A DNA stretch of 64,000 nt, taken from contig NZ_JAATWC010000010.1 of assembly GCF_012979235.1 (NCBI RefSeq), forward strand, positions 41,931 to 105,930. Direction: 5' to 3'. A model generated the notes under the pieces. That model had not been told where the DNA came from. It ran no database searches and was given only the letters and a program-made list of their open reading frames with translations. Every line of letters begins with the position of its first letter. Within the stretch, counting starts at the first letter, position 1. Origin of the DNA: Dissulfurirhabdus thermomarina. GTDB taxonomy: Bacteria > Desulfobacterota > Dissulfuribacteria > Dissulfuribacterales > Dissulfurirhabdaceae. Shown here piece by piece: positions 42,901 through 51,481 of this stretch. The translations under genes were made by a program, and so were the position numbers.

Positions 42901-44271
42901 ATGCTTCGTCACCCGCTCGCAGGCCCACCGGCCGCCGTGCTCCTCGTCGTCGCCTTCCTCTTGCTCCCGGGATGCGGCTCCCTGCGCTTCGCCTCCACGC
43001 TCCGGCCCGACCCGGCCGCGGCCGCCGTCCAGGCCCCCGGGGGTACCAGGTTCGCCGTGGCCGGCCTCCGGATCCGGCAACAGGCGGAGGGGGCCTGGTT
43101 CACGGTGGACAAGGTCACCGGCGACGACGTCCGGACCCGCGCCGCGGCGCTCTACCCCGGGCTCTTCGGGACCGACTTCACCGATCTCCCCGTGACCCTG
43201 GATGTCACGTGCCGCGGCGAACTCCACCAGTTCGGGGCCATGGTCACCGGTTTCACCCTGGGGCTCCTGCCGTTTCCCTATTCCTACGAGATGACCTGCG
43301 AGGCCCGGGTGCGGGTCCCGGGGGCGGAGGGGTTTCTCTCCGACGAATCCCGGTCCTTCGACCTCACCGTGGGTTTCTGGGGCGGGATCACCCCCCTGCC
43401 GCTTCTCCCCGTCCCGGGGCGGTCGGACCTGCCCCGGGCCGTGGACTTCTTCGGTTCCTCCAACGACGTCGCCCGGCAGCGGATGCACCGCCTGACGGTC
43501 GAGGCGCTGGCCGCGGCCGCCGCCGGGGCGGTGCGGAAGGTCGATGGGCGGGCCGCGGCAGCGGAGGCCGACTTCCGCCGCCGCCGTATCCGGCGGGTGA
43601 CCGTCGGCGGCACGGCCTACTGGACCTGGCTGGCCTACGTCTACGAGGAGGGCGCGGACCGGCCGACGGCGGCCCGTCTCTATTTCTTCCGCCAACCGCC
43701 CTCGTGGCGCTTCCAACTGGCGGGGGAAGGCGGGGCATTTTTCCGGGATTTCTTCAGGCAGGGTCGCGTCCAGACGGTGGAGGTCGTGGAGGTGGCCCGG
43801 CGCGGCGCCGACGGCGGGTGGCGGCCCGTGACGGCCTACCTCCGATGGGTGCCCGAGCTCACCGCCGCCACCGTGGAACTGGAGGCCGGCCGGCCCGCCC
43901 GGGCGGTGATCCGGCGGGTGGAACGGCCGCCCATCGAGGACTTCATCGACTTGCCGCCGAAGGCCGGAGCGGCCGAGATCCGATGGCGGAACGCCGTGTT
44001 GGTCCAGGCCAAGAACCAGACCCTCCCCGGGCTCCTCGCGTCCGCCGGCAGGGACGAACTCCTGGGCCTGGTCACGCGGATGGAGCAGGCGGTGCTGGAT
44101 CTCACCGCCCGTGCCCAGCTGGCGGACGAGCGCGTCCAGCAGCAGGTCGTCGCCATGGGCCGGCGGGCCGACACCCGGAAGGACAGCGAGCTGGCCGTCC
44201 TCTACCGGCAGCGGATCGCCGTCTTCCAGGCCATCCTCGCGGGTCTCAAGCGGGCGGTGGCCGCGAGGTGA
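42901..44271 (+). CDS. Predicted lipoprotein, first gene of a secreted-protein trio
   Basis: A 456-residue protein with a lipoprotein signal ending LLLPGC (Cys24 lipidated). It has no recognised domain. The mature part looks largely beta in the first 330 residues (with a PFPYSYEMTCEARVRVPG strand pair) and ends in a helical region with Gln- and Arg-rich turns (about 380-456). GGGAGG lies just before ATG 42901. Thirty-seven bases separate it from the next secreted protein gene, and all three genes of the group encode exported products. Confidence 0.7.
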   Translation: MLRHPLAGPPAAVLLVVAFLLLPGCGSLRFASTLRPDPAAAAVQAPGGTRFAVAGLRIRQQAEGAWFTVDKVTGDDVRTRAAALYPGLFGTDFTDLPVTLDVTCRGELHQFGAMVTGFTLGLLPFPYSYEMTCEARVRVPGAEGFLSDESRSFDLTVGFWGGITPLPLLPVPGRSDLPRAVDFFGSSNDVARQRMHRLTVEALAAAAAGAVRKVDGRAAAAEADFRRRRIRRVTVGGTAYWTWLAYVYEEGADRPTAARLYFFRQPPSWRFQLAGEGGAFFRDFFRQGRVQTVEVVEVARRGADGGWRPVTAYLRWVPELTAATVELEAGRPARAVIRRVERPPIEDFIDLPPKAGAAEIRWRNAVLVQAKNQTLPGLLASAGRDELLGLVTRMEQAVLDLTARAQLADERVQQQVVAMGRRADTRKDSELAVLYRQRIAVFQAILAGLKRAVAAR

Positions 44272-44308
44272 CCGCCCCGAACCCACCCTGCGGGAAGGAG
44301 GTCGCCTC

Positions 44309-45532
44309 ATGAAGCCGCCGGCAGGGCCCCGACCGGTCTTTCTCCCGGTGCTCCTGGCCGTCCTGTGCCTGTGTGTGCCGGTGCTGGTCTTCGCCGAGTG
44401 GCAGATCGAGTACTCGGCCACCCTCATGGACGAGCTCCGCCGGCAGGGGCACCCCGTCTCCCGGTACAACGGGCACTATGCCTCCGAGGCCGCGTGCCGG
44501 AGCGCCCTCGCCGCCATGGCGGCCCACCAGGGCTTCAACGTTTTCGGGAACGAGGCCTGGTGCGTGGACCGCGGCGGCCCCTCCACGGGGGGCGGCGCGT
44601 GGGTGCCCCCGGTCTCCGGCGGGAGTTCCGAGGACTTCGCCCGGCAGATGGTGATGGGGTTCATCGGAGCCGCGCTCCAGGCGGCCCTGGCGCCGCCGGA
44701 CGACTCGGCCGGGCAGGCGGCGGCCCAGGCCCGGGCGGCCGAGGCGGCTCGGCTGGCGGCCCAGGCCCGGGCGGCAAGGGCCGAGCGGTGGCGGCGGCTG
44801 GAGCACGAGACGGCCGGGCGCCGGGAGGCGGAAAACCGGCAGCTGGCCGCCCTGCTGGACGTAGGGCCGCCCGTTGAGGGCGCCGGGGCCGACGGGCTCG
44901 GGCTCTACGTCCCCGAGGCCGGGGCGGCCCGGGGGCGCGCGGCGCTGGACCGGGCCAGGTGTGCGGCGAGCCTCGCGGCGGCCGCGCTCCGTGCCGCGGC
45001 GGCGGGGGATGCCGCCCGCGCGCGGGCCCTCGACCGGCAGGCCGCGGACGTCATGGCGGGCGAAGGCCCGCCGCCCGCGGGCTGCGCCGGGCCGGAGCCC
45101 GACGTCCCGGCACCCCCGGCGCCTTCTCCCGCCGGCGCGGACGGCCTCGCCCGTTACCGGTCGGTGATGGCCGCCGTCCAGAAGGACCTCCGGGACATCG
45201 AGGCCATCGACCGCCGCCTCGCCGATGTGGCGGCGCAGCGGCAGGCGGCGGAGCGGAAGAAGGCGGAGGCGGCCTCGCTCCTGTCCGGGGAGGCGGCGGG
45301 GGCCGGGAGACCGGGGGGCAACGGCACCGTCCGGGACCGCACGGACCTCGAGGCCCGGGCGCGGGCCTTGCTCCGGGAGGCCGAGTCCGAACTCGCGGCG
45401 GCGGACCGTGACGACAAGGCGCTCCGGGAGCAGCGGTCCGCCGTGGTGGGGCGCCTTTCCGAGCTGAAGGCCCGGCTCCAGGCCGGGGGCGCGGGGGGCG
45501 GGGCCGCCGCGCCCCGCGGAGATCGGCCGTGA
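44309..45532 (+). CDS. Secreted coiled-coil-rich hypothetical protein
   Basis: A 407-residue exported protein. After a signal peptide (residues about 1-29) there is a Cys-containing N-terminal segment (SATLMDELRRQGHPVSRYNG, in part, and CRSALAAMAAHQGF). A Gly/Ser linker and then long Ala/Arg/Glu-rich helices follow, predicted coiled coil (about residues 130-180 and 290-390). AAGGAGG at 44295-44301 fixes the ATG. It overlaps the FecR-domain gene by 4 bases. Function is unknown. Confidence 0.68.
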   Translation: MKPPAGPRPVFLPVLLAVLCLCVPVLVFAEWQIEYSATLMDELRRQGHPVSRYNGHYASEAACRSALAAMAAHQGFNVFGNEAWCVDRGGPSTGGGAWVPPVSGGSSEDFARQMVMGFIGAALQAALAPPDDSAGQAAAQARAAEAARLAAQARAARAERWRRLEHETAGRREAENRQLAALLDVGPPVEGAGADGLGLYVPEAGAARGRAALDRARCAASLAAAALRAAAAGDAARARALDRQAADVMAGEGPPPAGCAGPEPDVPAPPAPSPAGADGLARYRSVMAAVQKDLRDIEAIDRRLADVAAQRQAAERKKAEAASLLSGEAAGAGRPGGNGTVRDRTDLEARARALLREAESELAAADRDDKALREQRSAVVGRLSELKARLQAGGAGGGAAAPRGDRP

Positions 45533-46608
45533 GGCTCGCCGGGGCCGTCCTGGCCCTCCTGCTCTTCTCCCCGCCGGCCGCGGCTGCGGAGGTGGTGCAG
45601 CTTCCGCCGGGGGCGGAACTCCTGGGGTTGTATTCCCACGTCTGGCACCTCCGGCACGAGGCGGCCGCCGAGGCCGACCGTCTCGAGGCCGAAGCCCGCC
45701 GCTGTGCCGCCACGGAGGCGAGGGCCGCCGCCCTCCGCGAGGCGGCCGCGGCCGCCGGCGAGGCCGGGACGGCGGCCCTGGCGGCGCGGGCCCTGGCGGA
45801 GGCCGCCCGGGCCAAGACGGCCTACGCGGAGATGGCGGCCCGGTCGCGGCGGCGGTTGGAGCGGCTGGACGAGGCCCTGGCCGCCGTGCGCCGGCGATTG
45901 GATCGGCCGTCTCTCGGGTCCGCCGCCGCCTGCACCCGGGTCTCGGGCGAGGTCGCCATCCGGACGGGGGACGGACCGGCGGGGCCGGTGACCGAGGGGG
46001 CCGTGATCGACCTCCACCCCGGGGACGAGATCGTCACCGGCGAGGCCGGCAGCGCGAGGCTCCAGGTCCTCGGGGGCCGCGGCGCCTTGTCCCTGGGGGG
46101 CGGAACGGCCGTCCGGGTGGGCGGGGCGGCGGCCGGGGGCGCGCGGACCTTCCATCTCCTTCGGGGTCGGCTCCTCCTGGCCCTTGAGCATGCGGACGCC
46201 TTCCGACGGCGGGTCTCCGAGGACATCCGGCGGTGGCGGGAGGATGCCGACCTCGTCCGGGACGCGGGCGTGCGCCGGGCGGCGGCGGCCTGGGAGGCCT
46301 TCCTCGGGCGCCTGGAACGGGCCTCCAAGGGTTACCGCAGCCCATCCCTGCTCTGGCCGGTGCTCCCCGGGGTCGAGATTCGGCCGCCCACGGTGGTGGT
46401 GGCCGTGCGGGGGACCCGGGTGGCCGTCCGACAGGCGGCCTCGGGGGCGACGGAGGTGGCGGTTCTCGATGGCCGGGTGGAGGTGACGCCCGCCGGGGGC
46501 GGGGCGCCCGTCATCGTGGAGGCCGGCCGGCGGCTGGTGGCGGACGCGGCCGGGGGCCTCCGGGTCGAGGCCTCCCTCGGATCGCCCTGGTGGCGGGAGT
46601 TGCCGTGA
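45529..46608 (+). CDS. FecR-domain exported protein
   Basis: A 359-residue exported protein with an N-terminal helical region and a FecR-type domain. The recognisable pieces are VSGEVAIRTGDGPAGPVTEG, LHPGDEIVTGEAGSARLQVL and the second half PPTVVVAVRGTRVAVRQAA. FecR domains of this soluble kind occur in surface or envelope-structure proteins as well as in sigma-regulators; no sigma factor gene is adjacent, so the former is favoured. The GTG start overlaps the coiled-coil gene stop. Confidence 0.78.
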   Translation: MRLAGAVLALLLFSPPAAAAEVVQLPPGAELLGLYSHVWHLRHEAAAEADRLEAEARRCAATEARAAALREAAAAAGEAGTAALAARALAEAARAKTAYAEMAARSRRRLERLDEALAAVRRRLDRPSLGSAAACTRVSGEVAIRTGDGPAGPVTEGAVIDLHPGDEIVTGEAGSARLQVLGGRGALSLGGGTAVRVGGAAAGGARTFHLLRGRLLLALEHADAFRRRVSEDIRRWREDADLVRDAGVRRAAAAWEAFLGRLERASKGYRSPSLLWPVLPGVEIRPPTVVVAVRGTRVAVRQAASGATEVAVLDGRVEVTPAGGGAPVIVEAGRRLVADAAGGLRVEASLGSPWWRELP

Positions 46609-46665
46609 CGCCCGGCCGCGCCGCCGGTCTCCGGGAGGTGCCGCGGCCTAGACCTGGTACATGGC

Positions 46666-46685
46666 CGCCGGCGGACTCGCCGGCG
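46666..46685. terminator. GC hairpin between convergent FecR and PilZ genes
   Basis: CGCCGGCG (46666-46673) and CGCCGGCG (46678-46685) pair around a GACT loop. It lies between the two convergent stop codons. No U run is present on either strand, so termination is plausible but not assured. Confidence 0.35.
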
Positions 46686-46719
46686 CCTCAGACCCGCGGC
46701 GGGGGCTCGAAAGCCCGGC

Positions 46720-47106
46720 TCAGCGCCGGACCTCGAGGCCGGGGTTCTTGTGGAGTTCTTCCATCAGGGCGCCGGAGTCCGGGGTGGCGCTCACCATGAG
46801 ATCGCGGAAATTCTGGTAGCCCTCGTAGTCCACGCTCAGGAACTGGAGGCCCACGCCGTCTTCCTGGACGTGGATCACCCGGGACTCGATCTCGATGACC
46901 CAGGGGTGGGGCTCGGGCTGGAGGACGAGGGCGAAGACGCACGGGTCGCCCTCCGAGATCCCGGCAAGGCCCGGCCACTTGAGGAAGGTGCCGCCGAAGC
47001 TCATGTTCTCGGTGACGCCCTTGTGGACCGTGCCGTCGGAGAGGCGGAGCTCCGCCTCGATCTTGAGCGGTACCCGGGTGTTCTTCCTGCGTTCACCGTC
47101 GGTCAT
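46720..47106 (-). CDS. PilZ domain protein
   Basis: A 128-residue protein with the PilZ signature: ERRKNTRVPLKIEAEL for the basic motif and ENMSFGGTFL for N-x-S-x-x-G. GGGGAG before ATG 47106 supports the start; a longer upstream reading is low-complexity. It probably senses c-di-GMP. It differs in sequence from the PilZ protein at 23.5 kb and is not a recent copy. Confidence 0.88.
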   Translation of the reverse strand: MTDGERRKNTRVPLKIEAELRLSDGTVHKGVTENMSFGGTFLKWPGLAGISEGDPCVFALVLQPEPHPWVIEIESRVIHVQEDGVGLQFLSVDYEGYQNFRDLMVSATPDSGALMEELHKNPGLEVRR

Positions 47107-47206
47107 GGGCTCCCCCTGCACTCGGTGGCGTCTCGGGCCGGCCCGGCGTGCGGACCGCCTCGACCAACTTTTCGGCACTTCACCGGGGGAACATGATTCC
47201 GCCGGG

Positions 47207-48691
47207 TCAGGCCCCGGGTTCCTTGACCGTCCAGGTGGTGCCGCCCCCGGGCTCGTCCCGGAGCACGACGCCCCGGGCCGCCAGGGCGTCCCGGATGGCG
47301 TCGGAGCGGGCCCAGTCACGGGCCTTTCGGGCCTCGGCCCGTTCCCGGACGGCGGCCTCCACCTCGGCCTCGGTGAGGCCGACCCGGGCGAGGGCCTCGA
47401 TGTCGCGCCGGCGGAGGTACCCGGCCGGGTCCTCGCGGAAGAGCCCGAGCACGCCGCCGGCGGCCTGGAGGGCCTCGGCGCCGGCGGCCAGCGGCTCGGC
47501 CAGGAGGGCCGAGGGCCGCTTCTCCCCCGCCAGCGACAGGCGGTTCAAGGCGCGGACGCCCTCGAAGAGGACGCCGAGGGCCTGGGCCGTGTTGAAGTCG
47601 TCGTCCATGGCGGCGTCGAAGCGTTCCGGGAGCCGCGAGAGGGTCTCGGCCGCGGCCCGGGTCTCGTCGTCCAAGGGGCGCTTCTTGCCCGCCGGCCGGG
47701 CGGCGATCCGACGGGCCTGGGCCAGGGCGGCGTAGCCGCGGTCCACGGCGGCGCGGGACTCCTCCAGGGCCCCGGGGCCGTAGTCCAGGGGGCTCCGGTA
47801 GTGCTTGGTGAGCAGGAAGTGGCGGAGGACCTCCGGGTGGTAGCGGCGGAGGATGTCCTGGATGGTCACGAAGTTGCCCAGGGACTTCGACATCTTCTCG
47901 CCCCGGATGGTCACGAACCCGTTGTGCATCCAGTACCGGACGAAGGGGCGCCCGGTGGCGGCCTCCGACTGGGCCCGCTCGTTCTCGTGGTGGGGGAAGC
48001 TCAGGTCCAGGCCGCCGGCGTGGATGTCGAGGGTGGGGCCGAGGTAGGCCATGCTCATGGCGGAGCATTCGATGTGCCAGCCCGGCCGCCCGGGCCCCCA
48101 GGGGCTGTCCCAGGCGGGCTCGCCCGGCTTGCTGGCCTTCCAGAGGGCGAAGTCCGCCGGGTCCTGCTTGCGTTCGCCCACGGCCACCCGGGCCCCCGCC
48201 CGCAGTTGCTCGAGGTCGCGGCCGGAGAGGGCGCCGTAGGAGGGGAATGTCCGCACGGAGAAGTAGACGTCGCCGCCGGCCTCGTAGGCGTGGCCCTTCT
48301 CGACCAGGGTGCGGATCAGGTCGATGATCTGCGGGATGTGGGCCGTGGCCCGGGGCTCCACGTCGGCCCGGAGGACGCCCAGGGCGTCCATGTCCTCGTA
48401 GAAGTGGGCGATCTCCCGCTCGGCCAGGGCCGTGGTGTCGATGCCTTCCTCGCGGGCGCGGCGGATGATCTTGTCGTCGATGTCCGTGAAGTTGCGGACG
48501 CAGGTGACCTCGAAGCCCCGCCGGCGCAGGTGCCGCACCACGGCGTCGAAGACCACGGCGGAGCGGGCGTGGCCGATGTGGCAGCGGTCGTAGGCCGTGA
48601 TGCCGCAGACGTACATGCGGACGCGGCCGGGTTCCAGGGGCACGAAGGGCTCCTTGCGGCGGGTGAGGGTGTTGTAGATCCGGATGTCCAT
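47207..48691 (-). CDS. cysS: Cysteinyl-tRNA synthetase
   Basis: Charges tRNA-Cys with cysteine. The 494-residue class I synthetase has the zinc-binding Cys and HIGH motif in YVCGITAYDRCHIGHARSAV (in part), VRNFTDIDDKIIRRA, the WHIECSAMSMAYLG stretch and the KMSKS loop (GEKMSKSLGN). The C-terminal anticodon-binding region is complete. A promoter is predicted just upstream. Confidence 0.97.
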   Translation of the reverse strand: MDIRIYNTLTRRKEPFVPLEPGRVRMYVCGITAYDRCHIGHARSAVVFDAVVRHLRRRGFEVTCVRNFTDIDDKIIRRAREEGIDTTALAEREIAHFYEDMDALGVLRADVEPRATAHIPQIIDLIRTLVEKGHAYEAGGDVYFSVRTFPSYGALSGRDLEQLRAGARVAVGERKQDPADFALWKASKPGEPAWDSPWGPGRPGWHIECSAMSMAYLGPTLDIHAGGLDLSFPHHENERAQSEAATGRPFVRYWMHNGFVTIRGEKMSKSLGNFVTIQDILRRYHPEVLRHFLLTKHYRSPLDYGPGALEESRAAVDRGYAALAQARRIAARPAGKKRPLDDETRAAAETLSRLPERFDAAMDDDFNTAQALGVLFEGVRALNRLSLAGEKRPSALLAEPLAAGAEALQAAGGVLGLFREDPAGYLRRRDIEALARVGLTEAEVEAAVRERAEARKARDWARSDAIRDALAARGVVLRDEPGGGTTWTVKEPGA

Positions 48692-48728
48692 GGCGGTGGC
48701 CCGGCCGGTGGCCGGCGTCTCACCGGCA

Positions 48729-48758
48729 GTTGTAAAGGGCGGATCCCGTCCCTGTCAA
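48729..48758 (-). promoter_or_regulatory. Predicted promoter of cysS
   Basis: A perfect -35 TTGACA (48758-48753) and TACAAC (48734-48729) with an 18-base spacer on the minus strand, about 40 bases before the cysS start. Confidence 0.55.
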
Positions 48759-48781
48759 CTCCGCGGCGGCCGCGCCGGGCG

Positions 48782-48810
48782 TTGAGCCGCCGCCCGCCGG
48801 CGTTTATCCT
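48782..48810 (+). promoter_or_regulatory. Predicted promoter giving a leaderless ABC-F transcript
   Basis: TTGAGC (48782-48787) and TATCCT (48805-48810) with a 17-base spacer. The ATG of the ABC-F gene is at 48817, the position where transcription would start, and no ribosome site is present between. Confidence 0.4.
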
Positions 48811-48816
48811 GGGCGG

Positions 48817-50754
48817 ATGCTGGACGTCCAGGGCATCTCCTTCCGCGCGGGGGACCGCTGGCTCCTCCGGGACGTCACCTTCACGGTGCGCCCCGGGGAG
48901 CGCGCCGGCCTCGTGGGCCCCAACGGGGCCGGCAAGACCACCCTCCTCCGGATCCTGGCGGGCGAGGTCGAGCCGGAGGCGGGGCGGGTCCTCCGGCCCG
49001 CTGGCGTCCGCCTGGGCTATCTCGCCCAGGAGGTGGCGGCAGGCTCGCGCCGGACGGTGTGGGAGGCCGCTGCGGCCGCCTTCGAGGACCTGCGGCGGGC
49101 GGCCTCGGAGCTCCAGCGCGTCCACGCCGCCCTTGAGGGGGCGGGGCCGGAGGAGCGGGCGGCGCTCGTCCGCCGGCAGGGGGTGCTTTCGGCCCGGCTC
49201 GAGGCCGCGGGCTACTACCGGGTGGAGGCCGAGGTGGGGCGGGTGCTCTCCGGCCTGGGGTTCCGGGAGGCGGACTTCCACCGGCCCCTCTCGGAGTTCA
49301 GCGGGGGCTGGCTCATGCGGGCCGAGCTCGCCCGCCTCCTCCTCACCCGGCCCGGGTTCCTCCTCCTCGACGAGCCCACCAACCACCTCGACCTCGACTC
49401 CCTCCTCTGGCTGGAAGACTGGCTGGCGGGCCAGGGGTGCGGGCTGGTGGCGGTCTCCCACGACCAGGCCTTCCTCGACCGGGTGGCCGGAAAGATCCTG
49501 GAACTCGAGGCGGGGCGCATCGTCGTCTATCCCGGCAACTTCTCCGCCTGGATCGAGGCCCGCCGCCGCCGGGCCGAGCAGGCCGAGGCCGCCCGCCGGG
49601 CCCACGAGGCCCGGGTCCGGGAGACGGAACGCTTCGTGGAGCGGTTCCGGGCCAAGGCCACCAAGGCGCGCCAGGTCCAGAGCCGGATCCGGATGCTGGA
49701 GCGGATGGGGGAGGGGCCCGAGGCCCCGCCGGCCGAGGGGCCGGCCGTGCGCTTCCGCTTTCCGGCGGCCGCCCGGTGCGCGCGGCGGGTCCTCGAGGCC
49801 GAGGGCCTGGAAAAGCGCTACGGCGGCCGGCAGATCCTCGGCGGCGTGGACCTCTACGTGGACCGGGGGGACCGGGTGGCCGTGGTGGGCCCCAACGGCG
49901 CGGGGAAATCCACGCTGCTCCGGCTCCTGGCCGGCCTCGAATCCCCGGACGCCGGCCGTGTCCGGCTCGGCGCCGGGGTCGCGCCCGCCTGCTTCGCCCA
50001 GCACCAGGTCCTGGCCCTGGACGGCGGGGCCACGGTGCTCGGGGCCGTCGCGGACGTCGCGGATCGGCACCCGCCGCAGGTGGTCCGGGACCTCCTCGGG
50101 GCCTTCCTGTTCCGGGGAGACGACGTGGAGAAGCGGGTCTCGGTCCTCTCCGGCGGGGAGAAGAGCCGCCTCGCCCTGGTGCGGCTCCTCCTCTCCCCGG
50201 CCAACCTGCTCCTCCTCGACGAACCCACCAACCACCTCGACATCCCGTCCAAGGCGGTGCTCAAGGCGGCGCTGGCCGGCTGGGACGGGACCTTCGTGGT
50301 GGTCTCCCACGACCGGGCCTTCCTCGACGGGCTCGTGACCCGGGTCTGGGACGTCCGCGGGGGCCGGGTGGACGAGCTCCCCGGCGGGTTGGCCGAGGCG
50401 GTGACCCGGGGCCGGGCGGCGGCCCCGGGCCCTGCCGGTCCCGGAAAGGCCGCGGCGGCCGGCAACCGGAAGGCGCTGCGCCGGGCGGCGGCGGAGGCGC
50501 GGCGGGCGCTGGCCCGGCGGGCCGCCCCCCTCCGGGGTCGGGTGGCGGAGCTGGAGGCGCTCATCCAGGCCGCCGAGGCGGAGAAGGCCGGCCTCGAGGC
50601 GCGGCTTGCCGACCCGGGCCTCTACCGGGACGGGGCGGCGGCCCGGGAGGCCCAGAGGGCCTACGACGCGGTGCGGCGCCGGCTCGAGGGCCACTACCGG
50701 GACTGGGAATCGGCCATGGAAGCGCTCGAGGCCCTGGAGGCGGAGGCGGGGTGA
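48817..50754 (+). CDS. uup: ABC-F family ATPase (Uup-like)
   Basis: A 645-residue soluble protein with two ABC domains and no membrane part. Domain 1 has GPNGAGKTT and the [13 protein letters not shown] motif; domain 2 has [23 protein letters not shown] and [12 protein letters not shown]. Both carry the linker typical of ABC-F translation factors. The C-terminal coiled coil (about residues 545-640) matches Uup. Members act on the ribosome or in DNA metabolism. Its neighbour is the divergent cysS. The gene may lack a 5' leader. Confidence 0.93.
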   Translation: MLDVQGISFRAGDRWLLRDVTFTVRPGERAGLVGPNGAGKTTLLRILAGEVEPEAGRVLRPAGVRLGYLAQEVAAGSRRTVWEAAAAAFEDLRRAASELQRVHAALEGAGPEERAALVRRQGVLSARLEAAGYYRVEAEVGRVLSGLGFREADFHRPLSEFSGGWLMRAELARLLLTRPGFLLLDEPTNHLDLDSLLWLEDWLAGQGCGLVAVSHDQAFLDRVAGKILELEAGRIVVYPGNFSAWIEARRRRAEQAEAARRAHEARVRETERFVERFRAKATKARQVQSRIRMLERMGEGPEAPPAEGPAVRFRFPAAARCARRVLEAEGLEKRYGGRQILGGVDLYVDRGDRVAVVGPNGAGKSTLLRLLAGLESPDAGRVRLGAGVAPACFAQHQVLALDGGATVLGAVADVADRHPPQVVRDLLGAFLFRGDDVEKRVSVLSGGEKSRLALVRLLLSPANLLLLDEPTNHLDIPSKAVLKAALAGWDGTFVVVSHDRAFLDGLVTRVWDVRGGRVDELPGGLAEAVTRGRAAAPGPAGPGKAAAAGNRKALRRAAAEARRALARRAAPLRGRVAELEALIQAAEAEKAGLEARLADPGLYRDGAAAREAQRAYDAVRRRLEGHYRDWESAMEALEALEAEAG

Positions 50755-50763
50755 GGCCGGGCC

Positions 50764-51333
50764 TCAGGCGAGGCGGTCGATGATGGACCCCGGGGGGAGG
50801 CCGCCGCCCGACTCCGTGCCGGTCTGGTGGGAAGAATCCTGGGCCGCCTCGATGGCCATGAGCTCGCGCTGGGCCTCGGCGGCCCGGGCGGCGGCCTCTG
50901 CGGCCACGGCGCGGTCCTGGGGCGAGGGGTTGGCGGGGGCCAGGGCGGCCCGACGGACGGTCTCCATCTTGCGGAGGGTCTTTTCGGGGTCGGGCTCGGG
51001 GCTTGCGTCGATGTGGACCTCGCCTCCCACGGCGTAGCGGCGGCCGTCCGGGCCGGTCCGGTAGGTGTAGGTGGCCCCGCCCCGGACGTAGGCCCCGCCG
51101 GCGGCCATGTGGGCCCGCTCGTGGCGGCGGACCTCGGCGTCGCGCTTCCGGAGGTCGAGGAGCTCGGCGAGTTCCGCCCGGTCCAGGGGCTCGCCGCCGG
51201 GGGTGCGGGCACCGGGCGGCGCGGCGGCGGGGCGCTCCGCCGCCGCACCGGCCCGGTGGGCGACCTCCGCCTCCGGGCCCTGGCCGGCGACCCGGGGCAT
51301 GGTGAGGGGAAGGCTGGCGGGGCTGACGTTCAT
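50764..51333 (-). CDS. SprA-related putative metalloprotease-domain protein
   Basis: A 189-residue protein containing the SprA-related core: RRHERAHMAAGGAYVRGGAT (in part, with an HExxH-like HERAH), then YTYRTGPDGRRYAVGGEVHID. An Ala-rich linker and a helical C terminus surround it. The family name comes from a catalytic-domain-like zinc site; activity is not shown for most members. The N terminus is low-complexity and has no clear signal. It is convergent with the ABC-F gene. Confidence 0.8.
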   Translation of the reverse strand: MNVSPASLPLTMPRVAGQGPEAEVAHRAGAAAERPAAAPPGARTPGGEPLDRAELAELLDLRKRDAEVRRHERAHMAAGGAYVRGGATYTYRTGPDGRRYAVGGEVHIDASPEPDPEKTLRKMETVRRAALAPANPSPQDRAVAAEAAARAAEAQRELMAIEAAQDSSHQTGTESGGGLPPGSIIDRLA

Positions 51334-51481
51334 CCCGGATCCGTGGCGGCTTCGAGCTGCTCAGGTGGCTTGTTCCGAGTCCATCAGGTCATGGGCGGGG
51401 GCCACGTCCAGGGGCCATGGCCGCGACCCTCCCTGCTCCCCTCATCGGCCGCCCGGGGCGGCGGGCTCAAATCCCGGCCCT

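Noticed and set aside
51455..51475. tRNA T-arm-like sequence (GGGCTCAAATCCCGG)
   Set aside because: No acceptor, D or anticodon arm can be drawn around it; the similarity is limited to this short piece.
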